Assembly: GCF_932526225.1 (NCBI RefSeq)
Contig: NC_064039.1
Location: forward strand, 17,166,639-17,230,638
Direction of reading: 5' to 3'
Source of the DNA: Nematostella vectensis
Taxonomy: Eukaryota; Cnidaria; Anthozoa; Actiniaria; Edwardsiidae
DNA length: 64,000 nt
The translations under genes and the position numbers were made by a program. Positions 1 to 13,900 of the stretch are shown piece by piece (positions within the stretch are counted from its first letter, which is position 1; each line of letters starts with the position of its first letter). Below the pieces are notes generated by a model, which saw only the letters and a program-made list of their open reading frames with translations, had not been told where the DNA came from and made no database searches.

Positions 1-585
1 AAAATTGTTCAAAATCTCCCCGCAATTGGAAAACAATAGTATCTTCAAGCTCCATGGATTTATTTAATTGAAACTTGCGACCTGGAGGCAGCATTATTGG
101 TATTAGATTAGGTAGTGTTACGTCATATCTTGGAGAGGCCACGCCCTACCTTAAAAAAATTCAGAGTATATGAATTTTCATCCTTCCTTGGTACTGTAGT
201 GCATTTATATCTACAAATCAGTGCAATGCGCCCGTGTAGCAGAAGCGCAAAGTGGAGAGGTGTCGAACTTCTGGTACTGTAGTAAGTCGTCTTAACTCTT
301 CTGATGCAGATCAACCAGGTTCCATCGGACAAAGGCAAGAAACACCATACATTCTAAAAGTCTTTAATATATCAAACAGATAAAGGGTCTAAAAATTAAA
401 AAACCCGCATGTAAATGCCTTATAAATCTTTTCATAATTACATAAACCAGATTTCTGACCCTAAAAACTTCAACGACCTAGTTTGTAGATGAAAGAACTC
501 AAAATAAATCCTATTTTGCAAGTCTGCTAAAACATAATCACATTTTATAATAAGTCATATAAACACAAGGGCGATTCTAGATGTG
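1..585 (-). other. 3' UTR or downstream flank of gene A
   Basis: AT-rich with no convincing coding potential. A minus-strand AATAAA lies near 60-66 and could end the transcript about 520 bases after the stop. The poly(A) assignment is inference. Confidence 0.4.
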
Positions 586-1919
586 CTAATCTATAAACAG
601 TTTTGTTCTATCATCACAGTGCAGATGTTCAGGACTTCCACATATGTAACAAGCCTTTGGTCCTCTCTGCCCAAATGGCTGTAATTTAGATGGTGCCTCG
701 TCATAAAAACCCCCACCGTACCCCTGTGAGGAAGAAGTACGGCTAAAAGTCTGGGAGTCAGATGGTATTCCGAATCCACCCTTGTAAGAAGAATGTTCTT
801 GTTGGGTTCTAGATCGTTCAGGTCGACCAAACCCTCCGAATCCACCACGTGATGTAGTCGTCTCCCTTGGCCTCTCCTCTTGGCGATCTGCACGTTCCCT
901 CGACACCCTAGTTGGCCCTGTACACCTGTCAGACCACGCCCCCTGGGGTTGCACGTGACCTGGTTCTCCCCAGCTCTTATTATCTTGGTATCCTCTGGAC
1001 ATACCCCCTCTTCCTCCTCTATACCCTCCTCTGCTAGGTCCTACATGCTCTCGCTCCTTGGATTCCTCCTGGTCACTACCCAGCTTACCACACCAGGGTG
1101 CAGACTCACCCTCTGCCCCATCCTCCTCACATTTCCCACGTGGCTTGGTAGAGTTCAGTACTGTCAATCTAAGCTCTCCTTTCCCTTGACCCTGGGCCCA
1201 TGTCTGTGGAGGTAGGGGTGGAAAACCTGGAGGAGGACGCGGTAGAGATCTGCTTTGATCTCTCTTTCCTGTGCCATCTTTGGATTCTTCCAAACCTTTT
1301 CCAGAAACTGTCTTGGGAGAAACATCTTTATTTGTTTCATTCCCCCTGGTCAGCGCGGTGAGCTTCACAGGGACAGTCTTACTTGCAGCCTCAGGAGAAG
1401 CTTCCTCGTTCTTTGCCTTGACTACTGCACTGTAAGTTAGCTGGTTCTGGGCCGAGGGCGACACAGGGCCAAGATCAAAGTCAAATGCAGTTGTGTCGAC
1501 ACGTAAAGGTGGAGTCCTACTAAGATATGACGGCTCAAAGGTATTATGCGAGTCGATAATTACGTGCTGCTTGCCTTCATCTGCTGAGTGCCCTGATGAA
1601 AATCGCCTTAGTCGTTCTGACACACTTGACCGACGGCTATAAGGAGTACCCTCTAAGCTTGGACTTGCCTTTCCCTTTGGAGATGGCATCCTCTTGGATA
1701 AGGACCCACCAGTGCTTTCAATGGTCATCAGCTGATTCAGCTCACGGTGTAACTCGTTAACCTCTGTTCTTGCATGGTCTTCCTCAGTAGTATTTGGAGG
1801 AACATGTTTCTGTTCAGCTGGGACGTCCTGATGTGTGCTGCTATTCGCACCACTGCTGCTTGCATCGGCCGGAACAGTGGTCGGTTTCTGAATTGGCCTG
1901 GCTTTCAGTGGGAAATACC
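586..1919 (-). CDS. Gene A exon 14 (RGG tail, Cys-His knuckle, stop)
   Basis: Residues 869-1312, entering in phase 1 after aacttgcag; the stop codon is at 586-588. The exon encodes a disordered tail with SR/SP phosphosites, the proline block PPPGFPPLPP, then SRGGYRGGRGGMSRGY and further GGFGGFGRPERSR-type repeats. The last 21 residues hold Cys-x2-Cys-x4-His-x-His-Cys, like a retroviral-type zinc knuckle but with the final spacing shortened (x2 instead of x4 after the first His). RGG tails bind RNA and are methylated to make Tudor ligands, so self-association or recruitment is plausible. Confidence 0.93.
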
Positions 1920-4900
1920 CTGCAAGTTACGAAAGATTAAGATCACCGCTTGAACTACGAGTAACTGTTTACAACCTAACAAAAAGGCAATCACATTCAA
2001 CCGATTATTGTACTGAAAAGGGGAAAGCAACTTTTTAAATTATTCTGTATGTAGCCCCATGTATTTTTACATGGTTTTAGAGTGGTAAACTTGAGGCTGT
2101 CCATTCAGTCGGCACACATTCATGATGAAAAGCTACAAACCTTCGTCAAGAAACATTCTAATCTCCAGAATAACCCCAGGAGGAAAGCCGGCTTCCTATT
2201 AACAAAAGAAAAAAAAAACAGTTTAACAACAGACAAAAATATATAGTTTAAATAAAAATATCAAAAACTAGAATTTAAAATGTATACCATTTTTTATACA
2301 ATTTGTTAGCAACTATTCATTAAAATAAAACAATTACCTGAAGTGTTTTCTTGAATTCATCTTTGTTAGCAGTCAAAAGGGAATCCTAAAGACATCAAAC
2401 AGTAAGATTATTACGAAATTTAGACATACCCAGCTAAAGTCATGTAGCAGTTTGGTTTCGCAGATGTTGGCCCTTGCTCCAGCTTATTTCAAATAATCAA
2501 AGTGACAGCGAAAAAAGGCGGTCAACAAAAACATAAAACTGTTCATTGTTTCCGTTTAATAAATCCTTACCACGACTATATAAAGTCTCGTACTACTAAC
2601 ACTTATGCAGTTATCTCTGAATCTTCCTTACCAAGACCACCTATAGTCTTGCACCACTCACCCTAATGCAGTTATCTGAATCTTCCTTACCAAGACCATC
2701 TATAGTCTTGCACCACTCACCCTAATGCAGTTATCTGAATCTTCCTTACCAAGACCATCTATAGTCTTGCACCACTCACCCTAATGCAGTTATCTGAATC
2801 TTCCTTACCAAGACCATCTATAGTCTTGCCCCACTCACCCTAATGCAGTTATCTGAATCTTCCTTACCAAGACCATCTATAGTCTTGCACCACTCACCCT
2901 AATGCAGTTATCTCTGAACTTTGGGAACAAATCATCAAGCTTAAGCTGCTCCAGCATCGTGGAGACTTGAGCATAAGGGTCCCAGCCTGTGGACAGGAAC
3001 AAAATCGCGATGAGTAGCCAGATAACCCAGGATAAGTAGCCAGATAACTTAGCATAAGTAGCCTAAGAACCAATGATTATAAGTCTGGGAATTGAGGATT
3101 AGTAGCTAGAGAACACAGGAAAGTAGCCAGATAACTCAAAGTAAGTAGCCAGATAGCTCAAGGTAAGTAGCCAGATAACTCAAGGTAAGTGGACAGATAA
3201 CTCAGGATAAGTAGCCAGATAGCTCAAGGTAAGTAGCCAGATAGCTCAAGGTAAGTAGCCAGATAGCTCAAGGTAAGTAGCCAGATAGCTCAAGGTAAGT
3301 AGCCAGATAACTCAGGGTAAGTAGCCAGATAACTCAAGGTAAGTAGCCAGATAACTCAAAGTAAGTAGCCAGATAACTCAGGATAAGTAGCCAGATAGCT
3401 CAAGGTAAGTAGCCAGATAACTCAGGGTAAGTAGCCAGATAACTCAAGGTAAGTGGCCAGATAACTCAAGGTAAGTAGCCAGATAACTCAGGATAAGTAG
3501 CCAGATAACTCAGGGTAAGTAGTCAGATAACTCAGGGTAAGTAGTCAGATAACTCAAGGTAAGTAGCCAGATAGCTCAAGGTAAGTAGCCAGATAACTCA
3601 GGGTAAGTAGCCAGATAACTCAAGGTAAGTGGCCAGATAACTCAAGGTAAGTAGCCAGATAACTCAGGGTAAGTAGCCAGATAACTCAGGGTAAGTAGTC
3701 AGATAACTCAGGGTAAGTAGTCAGATAACTCAAGGTAAGTGGACAGATAACTCAGGGTAAGTAGCCAGATAACTCAGGGTAAGTAGTCAGATAACTCAGG
3801 GTAAGTAGTCAGATAACTCAAGGTAAGTGGACAGATAACTCAGGGTAAGTAGCCAGATAACTCAGGGTAAGTAGTCAGATAACTCAGGATAAGTAGCCAG
3901 ATAACTCAGGGTAAGTAGCCAGATAACTCAGGGTAAGTAGCCAAATAACTCAGGGTAAGTAGCTGGATAACTCAGGGTAAGTAGCCGGATACCTCAGGAT
4001 AAGTAGAAAGATAACTCAGGATAAGTAGCCAAATAACTCAGGGTAAGTAGCCGGATAACTCAGGGTAAGTAGCCAGATAACTCAAGGTAAGTAGCCAGAT
4101 AACTCAGGGTAAGTAGCCGGATAACTCAGGTTAAGTAGCCAGATAACTCAGGGTAAGTAGCCAGATAACTCAGGTTAAGTAGCCAGATAACTCAGGGTAA
4201 GTAGCCAGATAACTCAAGGTAAGTAGCCAGATAACTCAGGGTAAGTAGCCGGATACCTCAGGGTAAGTAGCAAGATAACTCAGGATAAGTAGCCAGATAA
4301 CTCAGGTTAAGTAGCCAGATAACTCAGGGTAAGTAGCCAGATAACTCAAGGTAAGCAGCCAGATAACTCAAGGTAAGTAGCCGGATAACTCAGGTTAAGT
4401 AGCCAGATAACTCAAGGTAAGTGGACAGATAACTCAGGGTAAGTAGCCAGATAACTCAGGGTAAGTAGCCAGATAACTCAGGTTAAGTAGCCAGATAACT
4501 CAGGGTAAGTAGCCGGATAACTCAGGTTAAGTAGCCAGATAACTCAGGTTAAGTAGCCAGATAACTCAAGGTAAGTAGCCAGATAACTCAGGGTAAGTAA
4601 GCTACAGAACGGAGGATAAATAGACAAATAAAACAGGAGTGAAGGTGTAGTAATAATGGCTTCTATCGGCTTACCAGCTTGGTCTTCTTCTTTGTCTTGA
4701 ATCAGGTCATTCTGCTGTGATGTATCCTCACTGTTAGCGAACTCCCCATCATCACTGTTTTCTGGTTCGACAAGCACGTCTTGGTTGGAGTCACTGCAAG
4801 ACTCTGCTTGATTTTCACTCTCATCACATGGACTGCACCAACCTGATGCTCTATGAAGTAGCAAGTCTAGAAGTCTCTCCCTGGTTGATCTGGGACAGAC

Positions 4901-7900
4901 ATGATACTCCTGTTTGTTATTTCATAAGTAAATAGTCTTCTATTAGTTTAAAAATAAAGTATTTTTGGAAAGTCTGGTATAAAGTTAGGTAAGATGGTCT
5001 TTTGGAAAAAAGAACACAGAATATAAAATAGAAAATGCAGGCACATAAGAAGCGGACTAGTTGGAGATCTTTCTAGATAAAAATTCAGTTATTGGTTCTG
5101 ACAGCAAGCAAGCAGGGGAAAATGATCAGCTAGATGGGCTTATGAGCCCACACACCCATGGTGATGGGCCAATGAGCTAGATGGGCTAATGGCATAAATG
5201 GGCTAATAAGCCCACACACCCATAGGGATGGACCTGGACTGTTTTAAGAAAGTAGAGCTGGTTACTAGAATTTCTTCGAGCAAATATTTTCGTGACTGTA
5301 TATACCTTGGTAACTCTGTTGATAACACAAGATCCCTCAATGTTGAGCCAAACATCTGCCGTAGATCACTCTCTTCACAGCTGAATCAAATCAACAAAAG
5401 CATAAGATGGGCATATCCTATAGTAAAATAAAGAGGGTTACAGGGTTTTGCAAAAAGCACATGAAAGGAATAATGACCATTTTAATGTTAAAAGACTCCA
5501 GATCCAGATACATTGTAAAATACCATTAAAACTATGCCCCCATCCATCTTCCCTACTCCTTACTTTGTTGCAATATTAGAGGACACTAGGAAATGCTTTT
5601 ATATGTACAGTACAAGGACAAGTGGGAACAATAGTTTAGGCCATCAAAGACTTCTGAAGGTGTCAAATATACCAAGTGTCCAGAATCTTGAAATAAGCAT
5701 AGATACATTGTCCCTGACATTATAAATACATCACCTTCCTCTGTTTTCCTCCATTACTGGCCCTATGACCTTTAACAGATTGCATAAACATGCAGCCCTG
5801 ACATTAAGCTCAGCTTCAGACAAGTTCTGAGAAAAATAACAGATGCCACAATAGACAGGTGTGTCAGGATTCAGGATTCCTCACGAGAAGTTGTTTGGTT
5901 AATATCTAAAGAAAAATCTTCTGACTGGCATTTTAGTTTGAATCTAGTTAATGCAAGGTAGTACTATTACCACCGCGACATTTACAACTGTGAATCAATG
6001 AAATCAAATTTGTTGCTACACAGGTCTGACTACAGACGGCTCTTAGCGAACCGTGAAATCTGCATGGAATTCTCACTTTACCTCCATAGGAAAGATAGTA
6101 CTCAAACATTTACAGTCTCAACCCAAATAAAGCTATTGGTTTGGATAATATAAGCGCAAGATTACTAAAGTATGGATCTCGTTCAATCACTTCCTCTCAC
6201 TAGATTTATAAAGTAAAAATCAAAAAGTAATATAGTAAAAGCAATAAAGTAAAAAGTTATAAAGTAAAAAGTTAAAATCTACATTGGACCGTTACATTCG
6301 TCCTCAAGTGAAGCTCTCTCAGTACTTATGGCCAACAATACAGCAGAGGCATTCTTATCACCGTTGTACATACATTTTTGAATGTATTAATGGGCTTTTA
6401 GAGCACTCTATTAATATTTTATCCAATAGCAATTATAACGAAAAAAAAATGAAAAAAATTCCTAATAAAAGTTTTTTATTACTATTACTTTTGATATGCA
6501 TTTTGAAAAATATAAATGTGAGGGCTGCAATGGCTAGTTAATGCATCTTGTCAAGTCAGTCAGTTGGTCTGTTGATATCTGGGGAAACACACCTTGTCGA
6601 GTGCTACCCATTTGTTTAAACTCTGGTTGATGACCAGCAAAACAGCTTGCTTCAGACTGCAAAACAGGAATGGTGGTTGGAGAGTCTCAACAAAAAAATC
6701 AAATGATATTACTGTTATCTTTTGCAATAATTGTAAAATTATGTCACTTTGCATTCTGACATGCCAATCGAAAACACAAACCACATTTTGACATGTCCTT
6801 GCAGTGGGGTTGTGTGATCAGAAGCAACTAAAACAAAAACTTCCTGCAGTATGAAGTTTGCCTTCTTATTGTAAAACTGAACCTTGCAACAGAAACGATA
6901 CCAGAAATTCACTGTAAAAAAGGTTTTTTGTTGTAAAAAAAAAAGCAATTGATTAAAGAATGATAATTATTGAAAATACCTGCGAGTTCTTTTTTTTCCA
7001 TTGGAAAAAGAATGAACATCCTAAAATGTATCCATGCATGTCTTGGAAGTACTTAATCTCACTATTGTCTTTTTGTCGGTTTAAAGATTCCTAAGGGATT
7101 TAAAACCTGATAAAAGCCAAAGACTTGTTTATTAAACTGTAGAAGAACATAATCTTGGTGCTTACTTTTGAGGAGCGGATCCCTCCTTGAGATTCAGTGT
7201 GACAAACATGTTGGCAAGGAAGGAGCAAAACCTTTCACATCTCGTCTCCCATGAACTACTGATATGCTGCTACAAGACGACAAGAAAGAAACAAGCAAGT
7301 TAGACATTGGCCAGTGGCAAAATAACATGGTTGTCTGCTTTGATTGGACATCAATGATAAGTGATCAAGTGGTAATATAACTTGGTTGTCTGCTTTGATT
7401 GGACATCAATGATAAGTGATCAAGTGGTAAAATAACTTGGTTGTCTGCTTTGATTGGACATCAATAATAAGTGATCAAGTGGTAAAATAACTTGGTTGTC
7501 TGCTTTGATTGGACATCAATGATAAATGATCAAGTGGTAAAATAACTTGGTTGTCTCCATTGGACATCAATGATAAGTGATCAAGTGGTATAATAACTTG
7601 GTTGTCTGCTTGATTGGACATCAATGACAAGTAATCAAGTGGTATAGTTTGTTTGTCTTTGTAAAATCCACAGGGAACTCACCTCTATGGTTTGAATAAA
7701 GTTAGAGTTGTTTCTTAGCTTTGTGTTATTGTTGATTTAGTGCATGTGCCTTTGTATCTCTTGTCTACTTTTTCTGCGCTCAGTGCTTTCTGGCGCTCTC
7801 TCATTCTTTAGCGGTCTAACGGCCTAATTCACTTCTGTCCACCTCACACTTGTGCCACCTTCCATCTACTGTTTGTCACTAATCTTGTGTTTAGTTGAAC

Positions 7901-10900
7901 CTAGGTCCCACTGGTCCTTCAACTCCTAGTATTGTACCTGCTGTGTGCTATCATGTCCATAGGACCTCTAATGGTGCTTTTGTTCCATCATCATTTAAAG
8001 AGGCAGCTCTGAATCATATCTTTAAAAAGCATCATCAGATCCGTCCTAATAACAGTACCAACCCTTTTCTAACTAGAGGTTTGTATCTAAAAAAGTTGGT
8101 ATCTATAAGGGATGATCGCCCTACTCGGAGAATGTTAGTGGCACAGCAACTTAATTCCCATCTAAATGACTCTCATTAGCACAACCCTTTTCAGTCCGCA
8201 TATAAGAATGGTCATAACACTGAAACAGGGCTTACTCTGCGTCACTAATTGTATTATGGAATCAGTGGTAAAGCACTGGTATGGTTCAATTCTTATTTGT
8301 CTAACAGAACACAGTCCGTTTGTAATGATTGAGAGCAGTCTTCAAGACGTGCTATTATTTCTGATGTGCCTTAGTCATGTATACTACACATCTAGCTGTA
8401 CTATTAAAAAGAATGACAAATCTTATCCTTTTATGCCGATGACACTCAAATCTATTTATCTTTCCATACATCTGCCATAGATGAGCCATATCTCTGTAAG
8501 GAAGTGGTTTTTCCTATCATTCTGGAATGGGAATGGTTGGTAGAGAATGTTCAGAATGGCATTCGAGTCATTCTGCTATAGGTAGCAGAATGGGTGGAAT
8601 GGCCTTCATTCCATTCCAGAATGGGAACCCGAGATAAATGAATGTGCGCTTTTCCTATTCTAACTATTCTCATTCCGGAATCACATGTAAACTATGTATA
8701 CTACACATCTAGCTGTACTATTAAAAAGAATGACAAATCTTATCCTTTTATGCCGATGACACTCAAATCTATTTATCTTTCCATACATCTGCCATAGATG
8801 AGCCATATCTCTGTAAGGATGTGTTTTTTCCTATCATTCTGGAATGGGAATGGTTGGTAGAGAATGTTCAGAATGGCATTCGAGTCATTCTGCTATAGGT
8901 AGCAGAATGGGTGGAATGGCCTTCATTCCATTCCAGAATGGGAACCAGAGATAAATGAATGTGCGCTTTTCCTATTCTAACTATTCTCATTCCGGAATCA
9001 CATGTAAAAAACACGCCCTAAGTCATGTATTGAAGAATGTATTCTTGACATTGAAGAACGGATAACTGCTCTTTGTCCTTTCTTTGTGATGCCTTTAAAG
9101 TTATGGTGAAAGATCATTTTCTTTATTTACCACCACCCTCTGGAATACCCTCTCAGATGGCTTGTGAGCCACCCAGTTTTTGGATGTTTTTAAAGTTTCG
9201 CTTAAGACTCACCTTTTTAACATATTTTTTTAGTTGTTATGTATGACGTTATGTTACTATATTTAGTTCTCATGCATGATGTCATGTTACTATATGAAAA
9301 TCGCCTTCTGAATGAACATGTAATTTCCTTTCATGTATGAATAGTATAATAATATATAATAATACTTACTTATATTTTTTATGATTAATTTCAAAAATTG
9401 TAAAGCGCTAATGAATGTTTAAGAAAAAACGCTATATAAATAAATCAGCATTATTATAATCATCATTATTATTTTGTTAAATAGGCAGAATATTGAACAA
9501 GGTCTTTCACATAATGCCAAACGAATTGTTTCATACAATTAAGTTCACCTACCTCAATTAGTTCATCACGAAATGCCAACACTACACCTCTAAAATGTTC
9601 CTGAAACATGCTCACTTCCAAGCCTAAAGCATAACAAAATAACATTACTTTAGTTCCAGACAAAATCGTGTGCAGAAAAAGTTTCAGCAAAAATACTGTT
9701 TACCATTATTGATTTAAGTTATATTCTCTTTTCCACAGTAAAATCTATCTAAGTACACTCTGAAATGGATACAGCCCTTTATTGAGTGTTATCACACATT
9801 CATTTAAATCAAAGAAGAACCACTAGTTTTTTTCCCTACGGGAAGAATAGAAAGACAGTCACATCTAGCAGGCCTACTGGTCACCGGATTTTAGGCAAGT
9901 TGTTTGGCAATTGTCCAATATGCACCTCCTTTGTTCATTTAGTCCGGTCGAGCCAGCACTCGGAAGGTCGGTTAAGACACAAGTGGGTTTAGGTACTCCA
10001 TAAGCTGACCGAAACTTTATCATTCAGGATTGTTTGAATGTCAATGAGGAATAGTTTTTGGTTTGCAGTTAAAATAGACAGCTTGGTCAACATTGAAAAT
10101 AAGGGATATAAGTTCTCTCTGTCTGCCTTTGCATTAAATGTTTGTGATTCTTTTGTTATCAATTTAGATTTGAGGATTGGAGAGTCAGATTAGTCCTGCA
10201 CTAATTAGGCAAATTGACTGTTTTCATGATGAAAGTCACAAGGCAGCCGTCTAGCTTAGTGGATGCTTAAGACTCGGTTGCCTACGATCCGGATACCGGG
10301 TTCCCCCAAAGCATCAGCAAAGGATTAGTGGCTAGTGAGCTTGACTCTTTATTCAACCAGTAAACAGATGTTTTTGGGCAACCTTAACCTGGATATAACA
10401 TAGGATACTTGTTCTTATATCTGACTTCAAAAAAAGAGCATTTAACATGTTGTTGGAATCGAGATGCATATTACATACTGTGTAAAATTACCTGAGAGAA
10501 GCCAGCAAAGTTTTGTGGCAATGTCACTGAAACTCTTTCCGTCCAGTACTCTCTCAATAATCATCTCAAGCATCACCACAGTTTCAGAAACACCCTTGAA
10601 ATTTTGTGAAAGCCTACTTTCTGCCACACACTGTGCCAATTCACAGCTCAGCTCCTCAATGTTGCTGAGTGAGGCCCTGTCCAGTATTTTCTTGAGGTTT
10701 CTTTGAAATTTCCACTTCTGCCACTCTAGTTCTTTCTTCATTGCTTTGTCGTTACTATTTTCATTAGTTGGCTGGACTTTTAGAGGCTCAAAATGTCTGA
10801 CAGGGTCTCTCTGTTGCTGCTGCTGTTGCTGATATTCATGCAGCTGGGGCCTGGGAATGTGTTGTTGTTGCTGCTGTTCTTGTGCGTAAGCCTGCAACTT

Positions 10901-13900
10901 GGATACTTCACCATGGTCGCTCTTCACAGGAGTAGAGAAAATTGCAGCTAGACTTCGTCTGCCAAGTTTTGGTCCATGGAATGCAATATGGCCGGTAGGG
11001 AACAAATTACTTCCTTCTTGTGAAAGACTCTGAGGGTGTGTATGTGAACTTGGTGGTCTTTTGTCAGAAAGAAAGTGTTGCTCATGGGGCTGCTTCAAAG
11101 TCTCTTGCATGTCGCTTGCCAGCCATGGGTTACCAATTAGACTGCTCTCTTCTGGCCACTTCGTACTGGCCTCTTCTCTATTAGCCCTGTCTGGTTCCTG
11201 CTGCTGGCCCATTCTGAGGTGTGGTGGGAGGTACCTGTCAGGCTGCTCATCTGGCACTGTAAATGCTACAAAGGAAGCAGTTACTATCAATTGTGGGGGT
11301 TTTCAGATTCAATGGGGTAAAGATCTTTGCCTGATATCTTTTAAAACTATGATCCTGAGTATTTTTATTCGTTTTGACATTTTAAGCTTTGTCATTTCCT
11401 CGCCTCATCTCGGTTTCAGCCCCATAAGCTCCCTGGGTTGGCATGCAGTACACCATGATAATCAATCTGTCCTCAAGTCATGGCAGCACACCGCGATAGT
11501 CAATCTTCAAGACATGGTTTGAGCCATGAAAAAAGGTTGCGTTTAGACACATCAGAAACATTTACTCCATTTCATAGCAATTCCCATTCTAGCAGCTTAC
11601 CTTCGTTTTTAGACATTGCATTAATTCCATTTAAGGGGCTGTAAAACACGAGGTTCCGCTATAAAAGGGAAAGCTCCTCCCCACCCCGGGCTCAAGAACA
11701 ATCAATAATTTATCAACTTTCAATGAGTCAACATGTCAGGACAATTGCTCTAAGCGCTTATTCGAATTGTATATTCTTAACCTTATTAAATGTCACTTCT
11801 AGACTTGTCAACCTAAAATTGTTCTGTTTATAGTAAATTATATCCCAGTGATGAATTTTCACGCGCGCTCATTGGTCAATACGGGTCACGTGCACAATTT
11901 CACAGGACAAATATCAGTCGATAACAAATTTTCGAAGTCGAATTTATCCTGAAATGCAAAAGAAACAGCAATGACAAAAAAATTCACAACAGCGCGCGCT
12001 CGTGGCGTCATTCCCGTGCATGTCAGCACGTGCAGAAGACATTTCAAAATTGAAAACTTTTGCTTCAATTTCTATTCCAGCTCTCAGCAGAACAATAAGA
12101 AAACAGTCTAGGTGAGAATGCATCAGTTGAAATGCAAGTTTTGAGCTTGTAGTTTTTGTTCTTTAGATTGTTGCATGGATTTTTATGAATGTGAATGGCA
12201 TCATTCCAGTGCACGTCAGCGTGCTATGAAGACACTTTTCGTATTTTCAGAAGCTTCGCTTCTCGGCCAACTGTTTATTTTTCGTACAATTTCTCATCCT
12301 TGGACATTATCCGCCGATATCCCAGCCGCCAGAAGGGGTTTATTTACTAAATAATGCTACACCAAGCTGTGTTAGCTTTAAATATAAACATTTTCATCAC
12401 AGCGCGAGAATGATTTATGCAGACGCGTAAAATTTAAAATTTTGCACCGAAAACTTGAGTGGAGAGCAAATCACTAAATTATCAATCTTTTAACACAACT
12501 GCCTTGGTACCTGTGCAAGAACAGTTTTATTCCAGCCGACTGAGGGTCTGAGATAAGCAATTTTACAAGAGACATATAATTTGCGACTGCTAGCTTGGCA
12601 GTGTAATGATTATAATTGCAAATTCGAGCCCGGGGGTGGGAGGAGCTTTCCCTTTTATAGCGGAACCTCGTGTTTAAGATGTTGCTTTTCATTTCAGGTT
12701 GATTACCTGAGGTCTGTTCTTGTGTTCTTGTTGGTAAAGAGGCCAGTCCCTTGGAAGTTGCCGTGAACTCTCCTGGACTTGCAAGGTGGGGTCGACTGGA
12801 CCCATGATCGTTACCAAAGCTTGCTGGACTATGCCTAGACTCTCTGCCTGAGTTTGGTCGTTGTGGTAAGGACTGTGCCATTGAATGACCAGATGAAATT
12901 GATGGTGCTTGCTGAAAATCGTTCCCTGAGAAATGATCATGTTCTCGTTTGACCCCAGTTACCCCATGCAAGCCACCATGCTTTCCCTTGTATTGGAAAA
13001 AGGTGCTTGATATTGTCGTGGTTGAGCCAAATCCATAATCCTTGGGACGTGAAGCCTGCTCGTTCCCCTGTGATGCTGGGACAAGATATGTAAAGCCACT
13101 CATCACCAGCTGCTGCTCCAGTTTCTCAAGCTGTTCCAGCTGTTGCTTGTCAAGTGGCGTGGGCTCTTGACAAGATGAGGGCTGATCTTTTTGAGAGTCA
13201 CTTGGACAGGCTTGGTCTGGTATATTAGTGCCAACATCAGAAGGCATCTCCTACAAAATTGACACCATTGTCATTGTCACAACTTGTCATTGTCATTTAA
13301 TTAAGCTACTTCTTATTTTTTTTTTTTTACCTGAGCAAAGCCTTCCCTTGCTAGGATAGAGCTGATCGAGGTTTCATCGCCATTATCATTCCTAACAACA
13401 GAAAAAAAAGCCTTAAGATAAACAAATTAGTTACAACAAAGGGAAGAATGTTAGACAGTAACAGGAGGGGTGTTCAACAGAAAGAGGAGGGGTGTTAGAC
13501 AGTAAGAGGAGGGGTGTTAGACAGTAAGAGGAGGGGTGTTAGACAGTAAGAGAAGGGGTGTTAGACAGTAAGAGAAGGAGTGTTAGACAGTAAGAGAAGG
13601 GGTGTTAGACAGTAAGAGGAGGGGTGTTAGACAGTAAGAGGAGTGGTGTTAGACAGTAAGAGGAGGGGTGTTAGACAGTAAGAGGAGGGGTGTTAGACAG
13701 TAAGAGGAGTGGTGTTAGACAGTAAGAGAAGGGGTGTTAGACAGTAAGAGGAGGGGTGTTAGACAGTAAGAGGAGTGGTGTTAGACAGTAAGAGGAGGGG
13801 TGTTAGACAGTAAGAGAAGGGGTGTTCAACAGAAAGAGGAGGGGTGTTAGACAGTAAGAGGAGGGGTGTTAGACAGTAAGAGGAGGGGTGTTAGACAGTA

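Noticed and set aside
10243-10317. A functional tRNA gene
   Set aside because: Box A and B words are present, but acceptor and anticodon stems do not pair; better seen as a SINE remnant.
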